Assembly (NCBI GenBank): GCA_028689175.1
Contig: JAQTWS010000034.1
Coordinates: 1 to 6,114, forward strand
Source of the DNA: Minisyncoccota bacterium
GTDB taxonomy: Bacteria > Patescibacteriota > Minisyncoccia > Minisyncoccales > Minisyncoccaceae
Length of the DNA stretch: 6,114 bases
Reading direction: 5' to 3'
Numbering within the stretch: position 1 is the stretch's first letter; each line of letters begins with the position of its first letter. Of this stretch, positions 5,955-6,114 are shown piece by piece. The position numbers and the translations under genes are program-made. Under the pieces are notes generated by a model. The model searched no databases. It was not told where the DNA came from and was given only the letters and a program-made list of their open reading frames with translations.

Positions 5955-6114
5955 ATTTTTTAAATTTAATTATAAAAGTAGTGCCTTGATTTTCGTTGTT
6001 TTTAAAATTAATTTCTCCATTAAAATCTTTTTCAACAATATTTTTAACAAGTGACAGTCCCACGCCAGTACCATTCTTTTTTGTAGTAAAAAAGGCTTTA
6101 AATATTTCATTTTC
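5935..6114 (-). CDS. Sensor histidine kinase, C-terminal end of the HATPase domain (5' part outside window)
   Basis: The minus-strand frame enters at base 6114 and stops at TAA (5935-5937), giving 59 residues. It contains the F box as AFFTTK (7-12) and the G2 box as NGTGVGLSLVKNIVE (14-28), followed by the closing strands GEINF and GTTFIIKF (44-51). This is the standard end of the GHKL ATP-binding domain of two-component sensor kinases. The dimerisation/phosphoacceptor domain, the N and G1 boxes and any sensor region lie outside the window, so the signal is unknown. The domain ends about 8 residues before the stop, so no receiver is fused at the C-terminus. The last 20 bases overlap the start of the isoprenoid-type gene, which argues for one transcript and translational coupling. 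DNA gyrase and MutL also use GHKL folds, but the TGVGLSLVKNIVE form is that of histidine kinases. Confidence 0.88.
   Translation of the reverse strand, partial: ENEIFKAFFTTKKNGTGVGLSLVKNIVEKDFNGEINFKNNENQGTTFIIKFKKCDQSTS

Noticed and set aside
5951..5956. An ATG at 5956-5954 as the start of the isoprenoid-type gene
   Set aside because: It is in a different frame and reads ATG-TGA at once; the GTG at 5954-5952 is the only in-frame start before the first repeat.
1..6114. UGA recoding as in some CPR lineages
   Set aside because: No gene has an internal in-frame TGA, and TGA works as the stop of the DUF3160 and Com-like genes at sensible ends.

Overview
The window is an AT-rich (about 30% G+C by eye), tightly packed bacterial segment using the standard stop codons, TGA included. 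Its features are a lemA-htpX pair, very short intergenic gaps, overlapping starts and stops, a tRNA without an encoded CCA, and a DUF3160 protein. No start in the window has a Shine-Dalgarno sequence. Together these suggest a small-genome uncultured bacterium, most plausibly Patescibacteria/CPR. That placement is inference; no marker gene in the window proves it.

Left block, plus strand (1-1149): the C-terminal 60 residues of a LemA-family protein run through a TAATG overlap into htpX, a complete membrane zinc protease. A tRNA-Ser(GGA) begins at the very next base after the htpX stop codon, so it was probably matured from, or inserted behind, the lemA-htpX transcript.

Middle block, plus strand (1201-4094): after a 51-bp AT-only-looking gap with a candidate extended -10 and an inverted repeat comes a 722-residue membrane-anchored DUF3160 protein. 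It is joined by an ATGA overlap to a 242-residue membrane-anchored protein with two Asp-rich, calcium-loop or FG-GAP-like segments. Both have an N-terminal hydrophobic anchor followed by a large soluble part, and they look like a two-gene extracytoplasmic module of unknown function.

Right block, minus strand (4079-6114, read right to left): the end of a histidine kinase ATPase domain overlaps by 20 bp the GTG start of a 552-residue protein. That protein fuses an N-terminal alpha/alpha toroid-like repeat region, of the type seen in terpene cyclases and prenyltransferases, to a class I trans-isoprenyl-diphosphate-synthase-like domain. Downstream lies a 53-residue four-cysteine zinc-finger protein of the Com type, whose 3' end overlaps the converging 242-residue gene by 16 bp.

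The most interesting object is the fused isoprenoid enzyme. Both Asp-rich metal-binding motifs are intact, but the usual IPP-binding residues (GKxxRP and the RR pair after the first Asp motif) are not visible. This suggests a terpene-cyclase-like or otherwise unconventional activity, in an apparent operon with a sensor kinase. No stretch longer than 300 bases lacks a gene, and I saw no transposon, CRISPR array, attachment site or strong intrinsic terminator.
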